From contig JALHRC010000014.1 of the NCBI GenBank assembly GCA_022841645.1, forward strand, positions 5,124-37,264: a DNA stretch of 32,141 bases. Reading direction: 5' to 3'. The notes beneath the pieces were generated by a model. That model saw only the letters and a program-made list of their open reading frames with translations. It was not told the origin of the DNA and searched no databases. The position numbers and the translations under genes were made by a program. Shown piece by piece: positions 29,845 to 32,141 of the stretch. How positions within the stretch are numbered: the first letter of the stretch is position 1; each line of letters opens with the position of its first letter. This DNA comes from Minisyncoccota bacterium. Lineage in GTDB: Bacteria > Patescibacteriota > Minisyncoccia > Phycocordibacterales > UBA918.

Positions 29845-31311
29845 ATGGATGATCAGGCTTTATTAGAATTATTTTTAGATACACAGGAGTGGCTGACTTT
29901 TGAATGCAAGCGTGCAGCTATTAAACCTGCGGATTTACTTGAAACAGTAGTGGCTTTTGCAAACACCGAGGGCGGGTTTATTGTTGTTGGCATCGAAGAC
30001 CCACTAAAAGCCCAAGGGTCGAATCGTCTAATAGGTATTAGTGAGAATCCTGACAATGTTTCAGATTTCCTTAAATTAATTGAGAAGGAAGTCGAGCCTC
30101 CAATTCTTCTATGGAATAAGTTTGATTTAGATATTATTAATACCGCAGGCAATGCAGATAAACTCCTTGTCATTCATATAGAAAAGAGCAATGACGTTCA
30201 TTCATTAAAGAAAGGTGACACCTTTGTCAGAAAAGGTAGACAGAATGTCAAGATTGGTTCTACCGAGATAATGCGACTCAAGTATGAGAAGGGGTCAATT
30301 AAATTTGAGAATGAGAATACTTCTATATGTTCTCTGGATGAGATTGACGCAACATTGCTTTCTGAATACAAAAAGAACACTTCTAGTACTGGGCTTGATG
30401 ATTGGCAATTCCTCAAAGATAACGGTCTTGCTATGAAGACAACCACGGGCTTTGAGCTCACTAAGGCTGGTGTGCTTCTCTTCGATAAGAATCCCTCAGT
30501 TGGCTTAAAGTGTAAGTGTGGAATCAAAATATCTCACTATTATGGAACTAAACGGATTTATACTGGCAAACCAAACCTCGTTTCTCGACCTTTTTCAGTA
30601 GAGGGCCCGTTAATTAAACAAATCGAGCAAGCCGTCGAATATTTCCGATCAGTGACTAGAAGCGCGCCGCCTAAATTAAGTGGTGCCTCATTCAGATCTA
30701 GCTTTACCGTTCCTGAATGGGCTTTTCAGGAAGCTATAACTAATGCCGTTATTCATAGAAACTATTCTGTACAGGACGACATACAAGTTCGATTTTTCGA
30801 TGACCGAGTTGAGATCGAGAGCCCAGGCACCTACCCAGGCCATATAACTACAGAAAATATTCGTACAGAAAGATTTGCTAGGAATCCAATAATTTTAAGG
30901 ACTTTAAATCGTTTTGAATCTGCTCCAAATCTCGATATAGGTGAAGGGGTTGACCGTATGTTTAAAGTTATGAAGGAAATGAATTTGTATGAGCCTCTAT
31001 ACTTTCCTCCGACCATGCGTCCCAATACGGTCCTCTTGATGTTACTCAACCTTCAAAAGGTTGAGTACTGGGATACAGTGAGCAAATTCCTGGATGAGAA
31101 TTTCCGGATCACAAATAAGGAAGCTCGAGACATAACAGGAATAAGCGACACGATTAAGATGTCCCGTCAACTAAAGCTCTGGGTGGACAAGGGTCTTCTA
31201 GAGAAAGTCGATTCTAAATTTAGAGGAGGTGTTTCTTACAAGAAAGTTGGAACAAGTATCCCTAAGAAACTCAACCAGTCATTTGCAAGGGGAGCTGCAA
31301 ATGGCAAGTAA
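29845..31311 (+). CDS. AlbA_2 (Schlafen-like) DNA-binding and HATPase-domain protein
   Basis: The 488-residue protein has an N-terminal AlbA_2/Schlafen domain (about residues 10-135): LTFECKRAAIKPADLLETVVAFANTEGG condensed around residue 20-45, FIVVGIED and FVRKGRQNVKI. In the centre (about residues 270-400) comes a GHKL-type ATPase segment seen with AlbA_2, with QEAITNAVIHRNYS, FFDDRVEIESPGTYPG and GEGVDRMFKVM. A winged-helix-like C-terminus follows. Such proteins, often annotated as 'RecG-related' regulators, occur widely in accessory regions and some are linked to defence; no function is assigned here. The gene is much richer in A and T than the genes left of the tRNA. Confidence 0.88.
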   Translation: MDDQALLELFLDTQEWLTFECKRAAIKPADLLETVVAFANTEGGFIVVGIEDPLKAQGSNRLIGISENPDNVSDFLKLIEKEVEPPILLWNKFDLDIINTAGNADKLLVIHIEKSNDVHSLKKGDTFVRKGRQNVKIGSTEIMRLKYEKGSIKFENENTSICSLDEIDATLLSEYKKNTSSTGLDDWQFLKDNGLAMKTTTGFELTKAGVLLFDKNPSVGLKCKCGIKISHYYGTKRIYTGKPNLVSRPFSVEGPLIKQIEQAVEYFRSVTRSAPPKLSGASFRSSFTVPEWAFQEAITNAVIHRNYSVQDDIQVRFFDDRVEIESPGTYPGHITTENIRTERFARNPIILRTLNRFESAPNLDIGEGVDRMFKVMKEMNLYEPLYFPPTMRPNTVLLMLLNLQKVEYWDTVSKFLDENFRITNKEARDITGISDTIKMSRQLKLWVDKGLLEKVDSKFRGGVSYKKVGTSIPKKLNQSFARGAANGK

Positions 31312-31374
31312 AAGCTAATTTAAAGGCTTAAAATAAGGAGAATCAGAAGTTTCCATTTGCAGCGAGCAATAAAT

Positions 31375-31581
31375 ATGTCTGAAGCTTGGATAAACTTTAT
31401 AAAAGAGAAGGATTTGGCTAAAGTAACTACAAGATTATTACTAACGGCGGCAGCTTTCAGGATTCCCAACATCTCCATTTCCGTCTGGTCTCGGGAGAGG
31501 CAAAGCAGTCTTTTGGGGAATAGAAATTATGAACATCACTTTCATCACCGGCAACCAGAAAAAGGCGGACTATTTGGCTAA
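31375..31581 (+). CDS. Doubtful small ORF, 68 aa
   Basis: The ORF starts MSEAWINFIKEKDLAK and overlaps the HAM1-family gene by 53 bases in another frame. Its first 50 codons look plausible as a small protein, but the rest is a by-product of the next gene's frame and there is no ribosome-binding site. It may be the remains of a gene cut by the neighbouring one. The rest of the gap 31312-31528 shows nothing else. Confidence 0.2.
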   Translation: MSEAWINFIKEKDLAKVTTRLLLTAAAFRIPNISISVWSRERQSSLLGNRNYEHHFHHRQPEKGGLFG

Positions 31582-32083
31582 ATATCTCGGCCATCCGGTC
31601 GATCACGTAAAACTCGACTTAGATGAAATCCAATCGCTTGATCTAAACGAGATAGTTGAACATAAAGTCAGGCAGGCGTACGACAAGATTAAGACTGCGG
31701 TTATTGTGGAGGATGTTTCTCTGGAGTTTGAAGCCCTCAACGGCTTACCAGGGCCTTTTATACGGTTCTTTGTTGATAACGTTCCGTTTGAGAAAATTTG
31801 TTCGATGATTAACGGACAGAGTCGTCGTGCAAAGGCAAAATGCGTTTTTGGTTTCTATGATGGGGAGACGGTGAAACTGTTTGAGGGTGGCCTCAGTGGA
31901 GAAATTGCGGAGGTGCCGACGGGAGAAAATGGGTATGGTTGGGATCGACTCTTTATTCCTGATGGCTATAGTAGTACGCGGGCTGAACTAAATGAGGAAG
32001 AGGATCAAAAAACCTATCTGCAAATGAACCACCCCACCGCAAGCGGTGAGGTATCAGTGACTTCGTTCGATTGTTTTAGGTAA
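31529..32083 (+). CDS. HAM1/RdgB-family non-canonical purine NTP pyrophosphatase
   Basis: The 184-residue protein matches the ITPase family that hydrolyses XTP, dITP and similar nucleotides to monophosphates. It starts with ITFITGNQKKADYL (substrate loop TGN..K), has IVEDVSLEFEALNGLPGPFIRFF (catalytic Asp region) and GYGWDRLFIPDGYSSTRAEL (purine-side FGYDP equivalent). The usual closing KN..SHR.A is replaced by QKTYLQMNHPT, which suggests an altered substrate or a divergent subfamily. A GGGGAATAG site precedes the ATG. It lies in the AT-rich stretch after the tRNA, 217 bases behind the AlbA_2 gene. Confidence 0.85.
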   Translation: MNITFITGNQKKADYLAKYLGHPVDHVKLDLDEIQSLDLNEIVEHKVRQAYDKIKTAVIVEDVSLEFEALNGLPGPFIRFFVDNVPFEKICSMINGQSRRAKAKCVFGFYDGETVKLFEGGLSGEIAEVPTGENGYGWDRLFIPDGYSSTRAELNEEEDQKTYLQMNHPTASGEVSVTSFDCFR

Positions 32084-32113
32084 ACAGCGTGGGGTGGTCT
32101 TGATGGATTTGTG

Positions 32114-32119
32114 TATACT
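32114..32119 (+). promoter_or_regulatory. Possible -10 box of the gene beyond the window
   Basis: TATACT at the right edge, 30 bases after the HAM1 stop, matches the box used elsewhere in this window. The downstream gene is not visible. Confidence 0.3.
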
Positions 32120-32141
32120 CCTTGGCGCCTTGTTTCTTAAC

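Overview
The window looks like a chromosome segment of a candidate phyla radiation bacterium (Patescibacteria), most likely a Parcubacteria/Kaiserbacteria-type genome. That placement is inference from gene content and style: small solitary genes, many 'orphan' envelope proteins, a divergent class II photolyase next to a cluster-less MutY, a TrpR-like (YerC/YecD-type) regulator, RNase J with a long basic N-terminus, a DUF2207/LemA/HtpX neighbourhood, few Shine-Dalgarno sites, and -10 boxes placed almost on top of start codons. The standard code fits: TGA and TAG are both used as stops.

Left part (1-8.5 kb), all on the + strand: a YHYH-domain secreted protein, a DEDD-type exonuclease, a Trp-rich orphan gene with its own promoter and terminator, a carbohydrate block (GH1 glycosidase, EamA/DMT permease, membrane-anchored clan-A glycosidase), an HtrA-type protease, two overlapping tiny membrane proteins, and a bactofilin-like membrane protein. 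From 8.5 to 11.6 kb a tight + strand run carries a HAD-IB phosphatase, a PspC-domain protein, a class II DNA photolyase and a MutY-type glycosylase without its iron-sulfur cysteines.

Middle (11.6-18.9 kb), all on the - strand: a TrpR-like regulator bracketed by two pairs of long palindromes sharing one core, an MFS transporter, a 436-base structured intergenic region, RNase J, an orphan family-5 solute-binding protein, SecG and a small four-helix membrane protein.

Right part (18.9-32.1 kb), + strand: groES-groEL behind a sigma70-type promoter and ahead of a strong terminator, a 47-residue near-leaderless membrane peptide, then an envelope run (LemA, DUF6159-like, MazG-like pyrophosphohydrolase, DUF2207 with an apparent frameshift at its glycine tail, HtpX), a possible Tiki/TraB/ChaN-like protein, and a secreted peptidoglycan-binding beta-propeller protein. 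After tRNA-Ser(GGA) the sequence turns clearly AT-rich and carries an AlbA_2/HATPase protein and a HAM1-family pyrophosphatase, which reads as an accessory region at a tRNA gene.

The most notable unexplained structures are the four ACTATCAT/ATGATAGT palindromes around the TrpR-like gene, two homologous ~122-base intergenic inverted-repeat elements (5504-5625 and 21073-21195) with identical 72-base spacers, the 72-base rod-like hairpin at 13773-13844, and the inverted copy of the tRNA-Ser 3' end.
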